A stretch of DNA of 48,381 nt, from positions 1 to 48,381 of the forward strand of contig NZ_RIAS01000027.1 of the NCBI RefSeq assembly GCF_003719335.1, read 5' to 3'. A model generated the notes under the pieces. The model was not told the DNA's origin, searched no databases, and was given only the letters and a program-made list of their open reading frames with translations. The stretch's first letter is position 1. Each line of letters opens with the position of its first letter. This document shows, piece by piece, positions 1 through 8,039 of the stretch. The stretch comes from Paenibacillus amylolyticus. GTDB taxonomy: Bacteria; Bacillota; Bacilli; Paenibacillales; Paenibacillaceae. Position numbers and translations under genes: made by a program.

Positions 1-190
1 TATTGAAAAGAGCGATAAGCTCATTTTGAATCTGACGAGATTAAAAATCTCATTGTGCTTTCAAAATCATACAGTCCGAAGACGTGTACCAATTTTTCCA
101 GCGTCGATCTTGCAAGCAAGATCGTTACTCACTCGTTGTTCAGTTTTCAAAGATCAAACTTTTCTCGCTACCGAAACCGGTTCGTTTCAG
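1..190 (-). other. Leader of an rRNA operon that exits the left edge
   Basis: Read on the minus strand, this stretch contains a boxA-like sequence (GATCTTTGAAAACTGAACAA, about 138-157). It also has a perfect short hairpin (arms CGATCTTGC and GCAAGATCG, 105-124) and, near the edge, the phrase GAGCTTATCGCTCTTTTCAA. From memory these resemble the sequence directly before 16S rRNA in Paenibacillus. I infer that the 16S 5' end lies a few tens of bases beyond the left edge and that the operon runs away from the window. No rRNA body is present here. The same boxA-like phrase also occurs in 16S-23S spacers, but the tandem promoters just upstream favour the leader reading. Confidence 0.75.
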
Positions 191-200
191 CAACTCTTAT

Positions 201-229
201 ATCATATCATGTCCGAACCAACTTTGCAA
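201..229 (-). promoter_or_regulatory. rRNA promoter, proximal (P2-like)
   Basis: On the minus strand, -35 TTGCAA (224-229) is separated by exactly 17 bp from -10 TATGAT (201-206). This is a near-consensus sigma-A promoter that reads into the rRNA leader. Confidence 0.75.
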
Positions 230-311
230 GCTCTTTTTCTAAGTTTCTTTCGAAGCTTATTTTCAATTGCTTGCCGCACCGTGTAAACTGTGTTTTCTTG
301 GCCGGAATAAG

Positions 312-341
312 AATATACCATGTATAACTACCACTTGTAAA
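312..341 (-). promoter_or_regulatory. rRNA promoter, distal (P1-like)
   Basis: On the minus strand, TTTACA (336-341) and TATATT (312-317) are 18 bp apart, about 110 bp upstream of the proximal promoter. Tandem promoters are usual for Bacillales rRNA operons. The rest of 342-480 shows nothing else I can name. Confidence 0.5.
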
Positions 342-477
342 GCATTATTTATTAAATTGAATGATTCACTCTTACCCAATGAATTATTCCCACAAAGAGT
401 AGTACAGTCTATCAGCGCCCTCACTCTACAACCTCTGTAATTGTTCCTATTTATCATTAGATAATAAAGACAATTAT

Positions 478-518
478 TAATAGAAAGAAGCCCTCTCAGA
501 CCAAACGTCTGAAAGGGC
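478..518 (-). terminator. Terminator of the TraB/GumN gene
   Basis: A 12-bp near-perfect stem (490-501 with 507-518) has a 5-base loop and is followed on the minus strand by a T-rich tail. It lies about 80 bp past the stop of the TraB-like gene and separates it from the rRNA promoters. Confidence 0.75.
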
Positions 519-595
519 CCATTTACATTCCTTTTATAGAAACAACTAAGGGTTATTATAAGAGTAAACCATTAGATACCTTACCTATACTCAGC

Positions 596-1819
596 TTACT
601 TGCGCTCTACCTTATATCCCTTATCCTCAAGCAACTTCACGATCCCGTGATCCCCTAGATAGTGTGCTGCTCCAACCACGATAAAGTACTCTTCGCCTTT
701 GCCGTTTTTCAGATAACCGTCGATCTTGTCGGCCATACCAATATTGCGGTCCACCAACATCGCTTTGTTGTACTCTTCATCATCGGAGAAGGTGTTTGTC
801 AACTCCAGTAGTTGCTCGTCATTACCTGTTTTCCACATCTCAGCCATCTGATTCACCGAGTTGTCCAGTACATCGAAGTTATCGATTGTGGAACGCAGTG
901 TTTTTTCCTGTAATTCTTTTGAAAAGTTTTCGAACATCCCTAGCTGAGACCGATAGGATTCAAGTTCAATGACGGGGATTTTACGCTCAATCGCTTTTTG
1001 TATAAAATACAAATCTACACCGGAGGCCGCTTCCAGTCCAGCTGATGACATCTTCAGACTTCCCAGTGTACTTTCCACCACCCAAGGCTTAAACGCGTCC
1101 AGCGCGTTAGGCTCTAACCCCTTTTTCTTCAAAATATCCCCAAGCTTGCTGTACGTCTCGCTCGAAATATGATCCTTCAGGGTTGTGCCGTCTTGGTATG
1201 AACCCAAGCTCAACACGAGCTTTTGTTGTTCTTCGTCTGCCGCTTTGCTGAGATCTATTTCAACACCAAGATAGTCCGCTTCAGCAAACGCTTCTTCAAA
1301 CTCTGGACGCAGCGGATAAAAACTTTTGTCTGCCACATGCATCGACCCTACCAGATACACGGTATTCCCGTTGTTCTGTACTTCCCACATAAAGCCGCGT
1401 CCACCGTTTTGAGCGGTTTCAACCGTGCCGTCGCCTTTGGATACCAGCAACACGGTTCTTGTAGCCTTATCCCAGCGAACCTCATATCCTGCAGCATCAC
1501 CAACAATACGAATCGGCGCGTAAGTGACACCGTTGATGCGAACAAGTTTGCTTTTCAGCGTTATGGTCTTGCCATTGACGATGGCTGTGATACTGTCATC
1601 GGTTGCACTCGCCAGTTTAGCATCAAGTGCATCCAGCGTTGTACGGAGTGGAACAAAAGTCGTTCCTTTTTCAACAATCGGTGCACCCGCAGTGTATGTA
1701 ACAGCTTTATTGTCAACCTTAACAGCTGTGCCTTGCGGAGCAGCCATTGCCGGCACTGCCGATGCAAGCAAACCTGCGGAGATGGTAAGAGATAAGAGGA
1801 CGCGTTTCCATTGCTTCAT
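596..1819 (-). CDS. Secreted TraB/GumN-family protein with N-terminal copper-amine-oxidase-like domain
   Basis: This is a two-domain exported protein of 407 residues. Residues 1-26 form a signal peptide (MKQWKRVLL..., hydrophobic core, AMA-A cleavage site). Residues about 30-130 resemble the copper amine oxidase N-terminal-like domain common on Paenibacillus surface proteins (ITLKSKLVRINGVTYAPIR-type strands). From about 140 to the end it matches the TraB/GumN (haem-binding-uptake/Tiki-like) family: GSMHVAD near residue 158 and VVGAAHYLGDHG near 380 are the family's paired histidine-containing motifs. TraB/GumN relatives include putative metalloproteases; the activity of this one is unknown. 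An AAGGAG lies 13 nt before the ATG, which is rather distant. It appears monocistronic, with its own terminator. Confidence 0.85.
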   Translation of the reverse strand: MKQWKRVLLSLTISAGLLASAVPAMAAPQGTAVKVDNKAVTYTAGAPIVEKGTTFVPLRTTLDALDAKLASATDDSITAIVNGKTITLKSKLVRINGVTYAPIRIVGDAAGYEVRWDKATRTVLLVSKGDGTVETAQNGGRGFMWEVQNNGNTVYLVGSMHVADKSFYPLRPEFEEAFAEADYLGVEIDLSKAADEEQQKLVLSLGSYQDGTTLKDHISSETYSKLGDILKKKGLEPNALDAFKPWVVESTLGSLKMSSAGLEAASGVDLYFIQKAIERKIPVIELESYRSQLGMFENFSKELQEKTLRSTIDNFDVLDNSVNQMAEMWKTGNDEQLLELTNTFSDDEEYNKAMLVDRNIGMADKIDGYLKNGKGEEYFIVVGAAHYLGDHGIVKLLEDKGYKVERK

Positions 1820-1960
1820 ATTAATATGTATTCTCCTTCGCCGTATAAATTTTAAACCATGAGCTTGCGGATTAGAAAATCCAGCAACTTCCTATAATAC
1901 GTCCAAAGATAAGCCTAGTTCCGGAAAATTTTCCAGATACTCATAGAATACAAAGAAGTA

Positions 1961-1987
1961 TAAAAAGAACCCTGGCTAAAGCCAGGG
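1961..1987 (-). terminator. Terminator of the DUF421 gene
   Basis: Stem CCCTGGCT/AGCCAGGG (1970-1987) is followed on the minus strand by TTCTTTTTA. It lies about 30 bp beyond the DUF421 stop codon. Confidence 0.8.
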
Positions 1988-2014
1988 CTACTGTAGGATT
2001 TTTTATGTACCTTT

Positions 2015-2878
2015 TCATGACGGATTCGCTTTTTGATAAGCATGCATTGCCGTTTGAAATTGATCTAGCGCCTCCTGATATTTAAGACGATCTTTGTCAT
2101 TCGCTGCAAGTTGTTTTCGCATGATTAAATCATCCTGCAATCGTTGTACCAGGTCTTTAATCTGATCATTTGGATTCGATTTGGCTGGTTTGGGCAAAGC
2201 CACCGTTCCGGTCTGCACGGTCAGTTCTCCTTTGCTATCCACCTGACCGATTGAAACTTGGCTTAATGTCAGGTCTAGTTTACGCAGTTCTTTTTTGACC
2301 CAATCCTCACTCACTCCAGCAGACTTTAAAGTATCAGGCAAAATGTGGCCATCCATAATGATCGTTCGCGGTTCCTTTTCGGATGAAAGACGATACCCAA
2401 GCATATCTGCGGTGAGCGGTTGATATTCCTTTTTTAATAACACACTAATATCTCCGCTCTGTTCCATTACCGCGAATTCCACATCAGCCACCCGAAATAC
2501 GTCCTTTTTACGAAGCTGTTCCAGAAATTCATCAATCGTCAGCCGTTCCTTCTTCAGATTTTTCTGAATTACAGCTCCATTTTCAACAAGAATCGTTGAT
2601 TTTCCGTCTACAATATCCCTGAATTTTTTACTTTTCATCGTTAAATACTCCGCTCCTGCGGAGACAGAAACCCACACCAACACCGCAAGAAAACCCAAGT
2701 ACCAGCTTGTGTCTGTATCCAAAGAGATGTAACCTACCAGGTTCCCCAAAGTGATACCGGTTATATATTCAAACAAGGAAAGTTCAGAGATCTGCCGCTT
2801 ACCTAAAATTTTGGTGATGAGAAACAGCATGGTTACCGCAGCAAGCGTTCTAATAATAACCTCTAACCAATCTGGCAC
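2015..2878 (-). CDS. DUF421 (YetF-type) membrane protein
   Basis: The protein has about 287 residues and three N-terminal membrane helices (residues about 5-70). A soluble DUF421/YetF-like domain follows (ILVENGAVI, then KKDVFRVADVEFAVMEQSG). I chose the GTG start at 2878 because AAAGGAG sits 8 nt before it on the minus strand. Longer in-frame ATG starts up to 3034 have no Shine-Dalgarno sequence and add a hydrophilic stretch that the family lacks. The last 45 residues are a charged helix (DLVQRLQDDL...MHAYQK) that looks like an extra coiled-coil tail. YetF relatives are linked to spore or membrane physiology in Bacillus, but no biochemical role is established. It is a single gene with its own terminator. 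Confidence 0.85.
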   Translation of the reverse strand: MPDWLEVIIRTLAAVTMLFLITKILGKRQISELSLFEYITGITLGNLVGYISLDTDTSWYLGFLAVLVWVSVSAGAEYLTMKSKKFRDIVDGKSTILVENGAVIQKNLKKERLTIDEFLEQLRKKDVFRVADVEFAVMEQSGDISVLLKKEYQPLTADMLGYRLSSEKEPRTIIMDGHILPDTLKSAGVSEDWVKKELRKLDLTLSQVSIGQVDSKGELTVQTGTVALPKPAKSNPNDQIKDLVQRLQDDLIMRKQLAANDKDRLKYQEALDQFQTAMHAYQKANPS

Positions 2879-3106
2879 GTTGCATGCTCCTTTCCGAATG
2901 AAGTCATATTCCTCAGATGACATAACTTCATTATTAAAGGTTATAATTAACATGCGCGTCAGATTGTATGCATTGGAATGTTCAGTTTCTTGGCAAGCTA
3001 ATAGACCATCTGCTTTTTTATCTAACTTGTCCAAGATGATATGAAATTTCTTTGGATGTCTCTAAAATTTTTGTCACTCATAACGCTCTTTTCTTCCTCT
3101 TTATAG

Positions 3107-3580
3107 AGTGCATTGGCTGTTCAGTTAGCACATGATTTGATTCCTATTTCACAAGTAGGCTGTATGATTGCTCGCTTTACTACTTATCCTTCTACGTCGA
3201 AACCAGAAGATGTTATGAAAATGGTTCATGATGACCAATACCGAAATTTCTTTTTCAGGATGTTCAGGCACGTGGTTACTATCCAAGCTACATGGAGCGC
3301 TACTTTGCCGAACGTAACATTGAAGTGATTTTTGAAAAAGAGGCTAAGGCAACCCTAAAAAATGGTGCAGTCGATTTTATAATTTTCAGCTACTACATGT
3401 CACTCATCTCCAGCTCAGACCCTGAACATCTGGAACAGACTTCTAGGAATCTGGTTTGGGGTTTGAAAAATCCACACCTCAAAGCGTCAGACTGGGGCTG
3501 GAAAATTGATGAACAGATGAAGGAGTCCATTAAAGATGGTGTTGATCTACTCGGCTATACAACCTGGAGTGCCATTGATG
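3107..3580 (+). pseudogene. Remnant of a GH1 6-phospho-beta-glucosidase
   Basis: Translated pieces align by eye with the middle and C-terminal part of the intact GH1 enzymes encoded at 8.9-11.8 kb: LAVQLAHDLIPISQVGCMIA, then QARGYYPSYMERYFAERN, then NPHLKASDWGWKID, then DGVDLLGYTTWSAID. The first third, including the acid/base NE motif, is missing. A frameshift lies near 3255. About 60 residues containing the nucleophile ENG motif are deleted near 3508, where WGWKID joins EQMKESIKDGV. At about 3580 the reading frame runs directly into an IS3 OrfA tail. It is clearly dead. It lies on the opposite strand to the intact operon, so it is probably from a separate lost bgl locus. Confidence 0.85.
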
Positions 3581-4535
3581 AGGAACTGGCTATTGTAAAA
3601 AAAGCAGTGCACATCTTCAGCAAACCAAAGAACTAAGGTTTCAATTTGTGGAAAACCATCGCTCCCAGTTTTCTTTGGAGAAGATGTGCAGCATCTTGCA
3701 AGTGTCACGGAGCGGATATTACAAGTGGCGGATGGATCGAACCAGCAAGCAGCAGCATCGGAGAGCCGAGGTCATGAAGCGTATCCGGTATCATTTCTAC
3801 GACCACCAGAAGCGGTGTGGGAGCCCTAAAATTACGTATGCGCTCATCTGGAAGTGTATAGAATCTCTTCACGTACGGTCAGTATATACATGCGTCAAAT
3901 GAATCTTCGTTCCGTGCATAGCCCCCGGTATCGTGTCCAGACGACGGATTCTAAACATAATCATCCCCTTGCACCGAATACGTTGAACCAGCAATTTCAA
4001 ACGTCCACACCGAACACTGTATGGGTCACTGACATCACCTACATTCCCTGCCGAGGAGGCCGGTTATATCTCGCTAGTGTTTTGGATTTGTGTACGCGTG
4101 AAATTGTAGGCTGGCGCTTGTACAACCATATGGAAACGAGCCTGGTGCTGGATGCATTGAAAGATGCGTACCAGGCCAAACGCCCTTCTCCGGGATTGCT
4201 CCATCACTCGGATCGTGGCTCGCAGTACACGTCAAAAGAATACGTGGAGCAACTAAAAGCATATGGCATGCAATCCAGCATGAGCCGCCGAGGAAATTGT
4301 TACGATAACGCTTGTATCGAGTCCTGGCACAGCATTTTAAAGAAAGAACTCATTTACTGTAACCCTCGATTTAAGAATCCAGAAGAGGCTTATACCGCCA
4401 TCTACCAGTACATTGAGTTCTATTACAACCGCAAGCGAATGCATGGCGCGCTAGGTTACCTTTCCCCTGCTCGTTTTGCGATGAAATTTACGGACAAATC
4501 CGTAGCGTAAGTGTCTACTTTCTTGACATAGGTCC
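3581..4535 (+). mobile_element. IS3-family (IS150-like) insertion sequence, truncated and frameshifted
   Basis: The left part is missing. Only the last residues of OrfA (ELAIVKKAVHIFSKPKN) remain, fused in frame to the GH1 remnant. OrfB starts at the GTG at 3648 and runs with a frameshift near 3850 (SPKITYAL then VYRISSRTVSIYM) to 4510. The catalytic DDE triad is intact: WVTDITYI, HHSDRGSQYTS and NACIESWHS, with the classic 35 residues between the second D and E. The right terminal repeat is probably GTGTCTACTTTCTTGACA just after the stop (about 4511-4535). With no left end and a broken frame it should be immobile by itself. Confidence 0.85.
3648..4510 (+). pseudogene. IS3 transposase OrfB, frameshifted
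   Basis: This is an integrase-core (rve) DDE transposase of the IS150 group. Residues up to TYAL read in one frame and the remainder, from KVYRISSRTVS onward, in the next. The break at about 3850 lies in the linker before the catalytic domain, so the second frame still encodes all three acidic residues. IS3 elements normally make OrfAB by programmed -1 frameshifting between OrfA and OrfB. This break is inside OrfB and is therefore damage, not programming. Confidence 0.85.
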
Positions 4536-4546
4536 AAGAGGTAAAT

Positions 4547-5728
4547 TTAAACTTGGACTCCAAGAGTTACTTTAGATGGTTTTTTCCAAAATATCGCTAT
4601 TACGAATCCAAAAGCGATTGTAATAGCCGCTAAATAAAATGGATATGCAATCTCAATATCAAATAAAATCCCACAAATAATTGGAGCTATGACATTGGCT
4701 AAGGAGGTAAAGAATGAATTCATCCCTCCTACAAACCCTTGGTCTGGTCCAGCTATACTTGCTAAATACGTGGTAACGGCTGGTCGAACCAGATCAAAGA
4801 AGATGAACGCCAACATGGTTGATATAAGTACGACGACATAGCTATTTAAAAACGGGAAGGCTGCCGCGTTAATTGCCGACAATAATAGCACATATCGGAT
4901 AAGTTTAATTTCACCCAACCAACGTGTTAATCGTTCAAACAAAGTAATCTGAATAATTGCACCAACAATGGCACCACCAGTAATCGCAATTGCAATATCT
5001 TTTGGTGTAAAATTCAATTTCACATCGACAAATAATCCGTAAAAGGATTCAAAACTCATTAATCCGAAATTTGAGATGAAAATAACAATAAAAGCCATTA
5101 AAAACATTGGCACTAAATTTTTTTGTAAATTCCCCTTACTTTTCACCATCTTGGGTTCATATGTTTCTTGTCTTTTAGGCTCACGTAAAATAATCCATGA
5201 AAAAATCCCTGCTAAAATCCCCAACAATCCTGCGACATAAAACGGAGTCCGAATACCAAAATCCGCTAAAAACCCTCCAGCACCTGGTCCAATGATTAAA
5301 CCCGTACTGATTGCTGCCGACATATATCCGTATGCTTTGGGCCTTGTTTCGTCTGTAGTGATATCAGCAATAAATGCAGATACCGCTGGCATAATGAATG
5401 CCGCACTAATCCCACCTAAGGCTCTTGAAATGTATAGTACAGTGACATTATCTCCGATGGCGAATAGTAGCTCTGATCCACCGAATATAAATAGACCGAT
5501 TACAATCATTATTTTTCTACCAAAGTAATCTGTCGCTTTCCCTGTAAGGGGCGAAGCAATTAATTGGGTTAAAGCAAACATGGCTGTTAATAAACCAACC
5601 GTCTTTCCACCAACGTTTAATTCGACCATTAATTTCGGGAAAACAGGAATAACTAATCCAATTCCCATAAAAGCAATAAATAAGCTCCCTAATAAAATGG
5701 ATAATACTAATTTTGAATTCCTATCCAA
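4547..5728 (-). CDS. bmr: Bmr/NorA-type MFS multidrug efflux transporter
   Basis: This drug:H+ antiporter of about 393 residues and 12 membrane helices closely follows Bacillus Bmr: FIAFMGIGLVIPVFPKLM in helix 1, DYFGRKIMIVIGL in loop 2-3, AAISTGLIIGPGAGGFLAD (antiporter motif C) in helix 5, and DLVRPAVTTYL and GFVGGMNSFFTSL near the C-terminus. I place the start at the TTG (5728), which has AAAGGAGG 7 nt upstream. The in-frame ATG at 5761 falls inside the -10 element of the MerR-type promoter and cannot be in the transcript. It is transcribed just downstream of the BmrR-like regulator gene. Substrates cannot be read from sequence; relatives export cationic dyes and fluoroquinolones. Confidence 0.88.
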   Translation of the reverse strand: MDRNSKLVLSILLGSLFIAFMGIGLVIPVFPKLMVELNVGGKTVGLLTAMFALTQLIASPLTGKATDYFGRKIMIVIGLFIFGGSELLFAIGDNVTVLYISRALGGISAAFIMPAVSAFIADITTDETRPKAYGYMSAAISTGLIIGPGAGGFLADFGIRTPFYVAGLLGILAGIFSWIILREPKRQETYEPKMVKSKGNLQKNLVPMFLMAFIVIFISNFGLMSFESFYGLFVDVKLNFTPKDIAIAITGGAIVGAIIQITLFERLTRWLGEIKLIRYVLLLSAINAAAFPFLNSYVVVLISTMLAFIFFDLVRPAVTTYLASIAGPDQGFVGGMNSFFTSLANVIAPIICGILFDIEIAYPFYLAAITIAFGFVIAIFWKKPSKVTLGVQV

Positions 5729-5759
5729 AACAATTCCTCCTTTAAAGTACCTATCAAAC

Positions 5760-5790
5760 ACTTTAAAGGTTATAGTTAATGTAAGGTCAA
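5760..5790 (-). promoter_or_regulatory. MerR-type promoter of the bmr-like gene (19-bp spacer)
   Basis: On the minus strand, TTGACC (5785-5790) and TAAAGT (5760-5765) are separated by 19 bp, the over-long spacer typical of promoters that MerR-family activators twist into register. The spacer carries an imperfect dyad (CCTTACATTAA...TATAACC). It lies between the regulator stop and the transporter start, which fits activation by the adjacent BmrR-like protein. Confidence 0.75.
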
Positions 5791-5795
5791 GGAGA

Positions 5796-6626
5796 TTATT
5801 TTAAAATTTTAACTTTTAATTCAATATCAAAACGTGATGCATTATTCATTTTGAAATTTAACGGATAAAAATACTCATAGATATGAGAAGCAACGTTTAA
5901 TTTATGTTTTTCTACATAGTTTCTCAATTTATTGTACATCTCCATAAACTCATCTGAATGAATTGCGAATGCAATTACCGCATATTCACCGGCTTCTAAT
6001 GTAATCCGCTCTATATTACTTGGTAAATACTTATCCTCAATCTCAGTTATAACAGGTATAAAAATGCTGTCATATTTAATTTCTTCATAGTACTGATAGG
6101 ATTCAAATGGAAGAATGCCTCCAAATATAGTTTGCTTATTGAATTGCTCATGGGATTGAACAATATTATTCAGCACTTGACTCCATACGCCTATTTCAGA
6201 TGATTCTCTAATGGTTATTTTCAGTAAATTTTGCTTCTCAAATGTTTTGATGTATACCTCTTTACTTGCAGACTCTATATATTGTTGTGTGAAATTTTGC
6301 TTCATTATTTGCAAGTTCTTTTGAACTTCGTTAATTTGTCTGATTTTATCCTCAAGTACATCTTCTTGTTTGTTTAGAAATCGAAGTAATTCCTCCGGTG
6401 TATAGGTTTGAACTTCTTCTATTTGATTAAGAGGTACGCCTAAAAATTTAAATGCCTTGATTAAATTAGCGTCTAATATTTGACTTACACTATAGTATCG
6501 GTAGTTCGTTTTCGGATCGACTTTCACCGGTTTTAACACACCATTCTGATCGTAAAAATGGAGTGTTCGACTAGGAAGATCCGTTAACTTTGAAAACTCT
6601 CCGATGGTTAAATATTTTCGTAACAT
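5796..6626 (-). CDS. MerR-family transcriptional activator with GyrI-like ligand domain (BmrR-like)
   Basis: The 276-residue regulator has an N-terminal winged helix (YLTIGEFSKLTDLPSRTLHFYD, then the NYRYYS motif), a long coiled-coil dimerisation helix (about 75-115), and a C-terminal effector domain (about 120-276, ending FYPLNF...DIELKVKILK) of the BmrR/GyrI type. AAAGGGG precedes the ATG by about 11 nt. It lies immediately upstream of, and codirectional with, the Bmr-like transporter, the same pairing as Bacillus bmr/bmrR but in reversed gene order. It probably senses lipophilic cations and activates the 19-bp-spacer promoter; the ligand is not deducible. Confidence 0.88.
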   Translation of the reverse strand: MLRKYLTIGEFSKLTDLPSRTLHFYDQNGVLKPVKVDPKTNYRYYSVSQILDANLIKAFKFLGVPLNQIEEVQTYTPEELLRFLNKQEDVLEDKIRQINEVQKNLQIMKQNFTQQYIESASKEVYIKTFEKQNLLKITIRESSEIGVWSQVLNNIVQSHEQFNKQTIFGGILPFESYQYYEEIKYDSIFIPVITEIEDKYLPSNIERITLEAGEYAVIAFAIHSDEFMEMYNKLRNYVEKHKLNVASHIYEYFYPLNFKMNNASRFDIELKVKILK

Positions 6627-6673
6627 ATATTACAAAACCCCTTTATCTTTGAGTATTAGTTCATTTTTATCAA

Positions 6674-6706
6674 AATAAAAGCCGCTATATCATAGCGACT
6701 TTTATT
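6674..6706 (-). terminator. Terminator of the monooxygenase gene (bidirectional hairpin)
   Basis: The 12-bp stem AAAAGCCGCTAT/ATAGCGACTTTT (6677-6688 with 6692-6703) has a 3-base loop and T-rich tails on both strands. It lies about 120 bp past the stop of the flavin monooxygenase gene and insulates it from the bmrR-like gene. Confidence 0.75.
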
Positions 6707-6824
6707 AGTATGGTAGTATAATAGGTGCTTTTGTAACCTACCAGATTAATTAGATGGCTAACATGTTGAGTAAATTAATGCATGTTACAATCTGTAGGGG
6801 TTGATTTTATATATTAGAACGTAC

Positions 6825-7940
6825 TTATTCCCATGTAATTTTGTATTCATTAATCTTCTTATCCATATTGAACTCCATGTGTTTGTTCAGGAACAAAGCA
6901 TTTAATTCTTCTGTCCTTTTTCTTCTGTCCTTTTCATAATAGTAAAACGCATCCCGGTAATCATGGTCTCTTAAATTTTTTGCTAAGACCATGGCATCTT
7001 CAAGGCTGTATGAAGCTCCTTGACCTACAAAAGGATTAGCTGTATGCACAGCATCCCCAACCAGAACAACGCGCCCTTTTGACCACGTAGGTAAATTCTT
7101 CACTTCGTGAATACTTCTTGCGAAAATCTGCTCTGTGTTCTCAACAATTTCAAACAGATTGTTCGTGACTTTCCAATCTTTCATCATTTTATTTAATAAC
7201 TCTCTGATCGTTTGTGTGGAGGCTTTTTCAAAGTCTTTTGTTGGTAGTTTCTCAGGAGCTATTGAGAATGCTTGCCATAAGATATTCATCTTGTTTGTAG
7301 GATGCGCTTGCCCAAAGATAAAGGACAGATTCTCGTCGTAGTACAAATAACCACTTGATTCATCCCATTCGAAATCATCAACATACGATATCCCCTGCAG
7401 TCCCCACATACCGCTATAATCCAATTTAGCGTCAGATGCTACGGCTTCTCTCGTTTTAGAAAAAGTTCCATCTGCCCCGACAACAATATCACCTTTGACA
7501 GAGGTTCCATCTTCAAAAAATGCTTCAACTGATTTTGAACTTTGATTTACTGAAATCAACTTTTTATCATACTTTATTTCGATTCCTTGATGCTGAGCTT
7601 CCTCCAAGAGGACTTTAACAATGTTGGATCTCATGACATTGATCATTGGGGATTTATAGTGCTTTTCATTGTAATTATTTGTTATTGATTCGACTTCATT
7701 TTCACTATTTATTTGATAAATACTTTTGATAATTGTTGAATTTGCAATAACTTTGTCTTTACATCCGATCTCAGCTAAGACATTTACACCGTTTGGAGTA
7801 AGTAAAAAACCAGCCCCCTTTTCTAATTCAGCTGTTCTACCTTCATAAATGGTGCTTGCAATTCCTGCCTTTCTCAAGAATAAAGCTGTGGCTATCCCAG
7901 CTACACCACTTCCGATAATAATGACATGATTGTGATTCAT
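6825..7940 (-). CDS. FAD-dependent aromatic-type monooxygenase (PHBH fold, TetX/Rox-like class)
   Basis: The 371-residue soluble flavoprotein hydroxylase carries the Rossmann GxGxxG (VIIIGSGVAGIATALFLRKAG, residues 6-26), the DG motif VVGADGTFSKTR (about 153-164) and the GD motif GRVVLVGDAVHTANPFVGQG (about 291-310). These three motifs define group A flavin monooxygenases (p-hydroxybenzoate hydroxylase fold). Length fits the short single-domain members that include antibiotic-modifying enzymes, but the substrate cannot be told from sequence. AAAGGAGG lies 8 nt before the ATG. A TetR-type operator overlaps its promoter, and the TetR gene is the next gene upstream on the same strand, so expression is probably inducible by a small molecule. 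Confidence 0.88.
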   Translation of the reverse strand: MNHNHVIIIGSGVAGIATALFLRKAGIASTIYEGRTAELEKGAGFLLTPNGVNVLAEIGCKDKVIANSTIIKSIYQINSENEVESITNNYNEKHYKSPMINVMRSNIVKVLLEEAQHQGIEIKYDKKLISVNQSSKSVEAFFEDGTSVKGDIVVGADGTFSKTREAVASDAKLDYSGMWGLQGISYVDDFEWDESSGYLYYDENLSFIFGQAHPTNKMNILWQAFSIAPEKLPTKDFEKASTQTIRELLNKMMKDWKVTNNLFEIVENTEQIFARSIHEVKNLPTWSKGRVVLVGDAVHTANPFVGQGASYSLEDAMVLAKNLRDHDYRDAFYYYEKDRRKRTEELNALFLNKHMEFNMDKKINEYKITWE

Positions 7941-7967
7941 TATTTCGCCTCCTTTATTTTTACAGAC

Positions 7968-8016
7968 AGACCGTTCGGTCTAATCATAATACAAAAAAAA
8001 TTAAACATCAATTTTA
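7968..8016 (-). promoter_or_regulatory. Promoter plus TetR-type operator of the monooxygenase gene
   Basis: On the minus strand, TTGATG and TATGAT are 17 bp apart, and directly after the -10 lies the palindrome AGACCGTTCGGTCT (7968-7981). This is the AGACCG..CGGTCT class of TetR-family operator. It would occlude the start site. The nearest TetR gene ends about 60 bp upstream. Confidence 0.8.
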
Positions 8017-8039
8017 TTTTTAATTTTGAAATAATTTTG

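Noticed and set aside
1..340. Protein-coding ORFs near the left edge
   Set aside because: The frames overlap a boxA-like leader and two promoters on the other strand, lack Shine-Dalgarno sites and give no recognisable protein.
1223..1795. ORF of 190 codons antisense to the TraB/GumN gene
   Set aside because: Shadow frame: Cys/Arg-rich translation without domains, opposite a gene with signal peptide and family motifs.
6825..7940. Naming the monooxygenase as tetracycline destructase
   Set aside because: The three flavin motifs define only the broad group; no substrate-specific residue could be checked.
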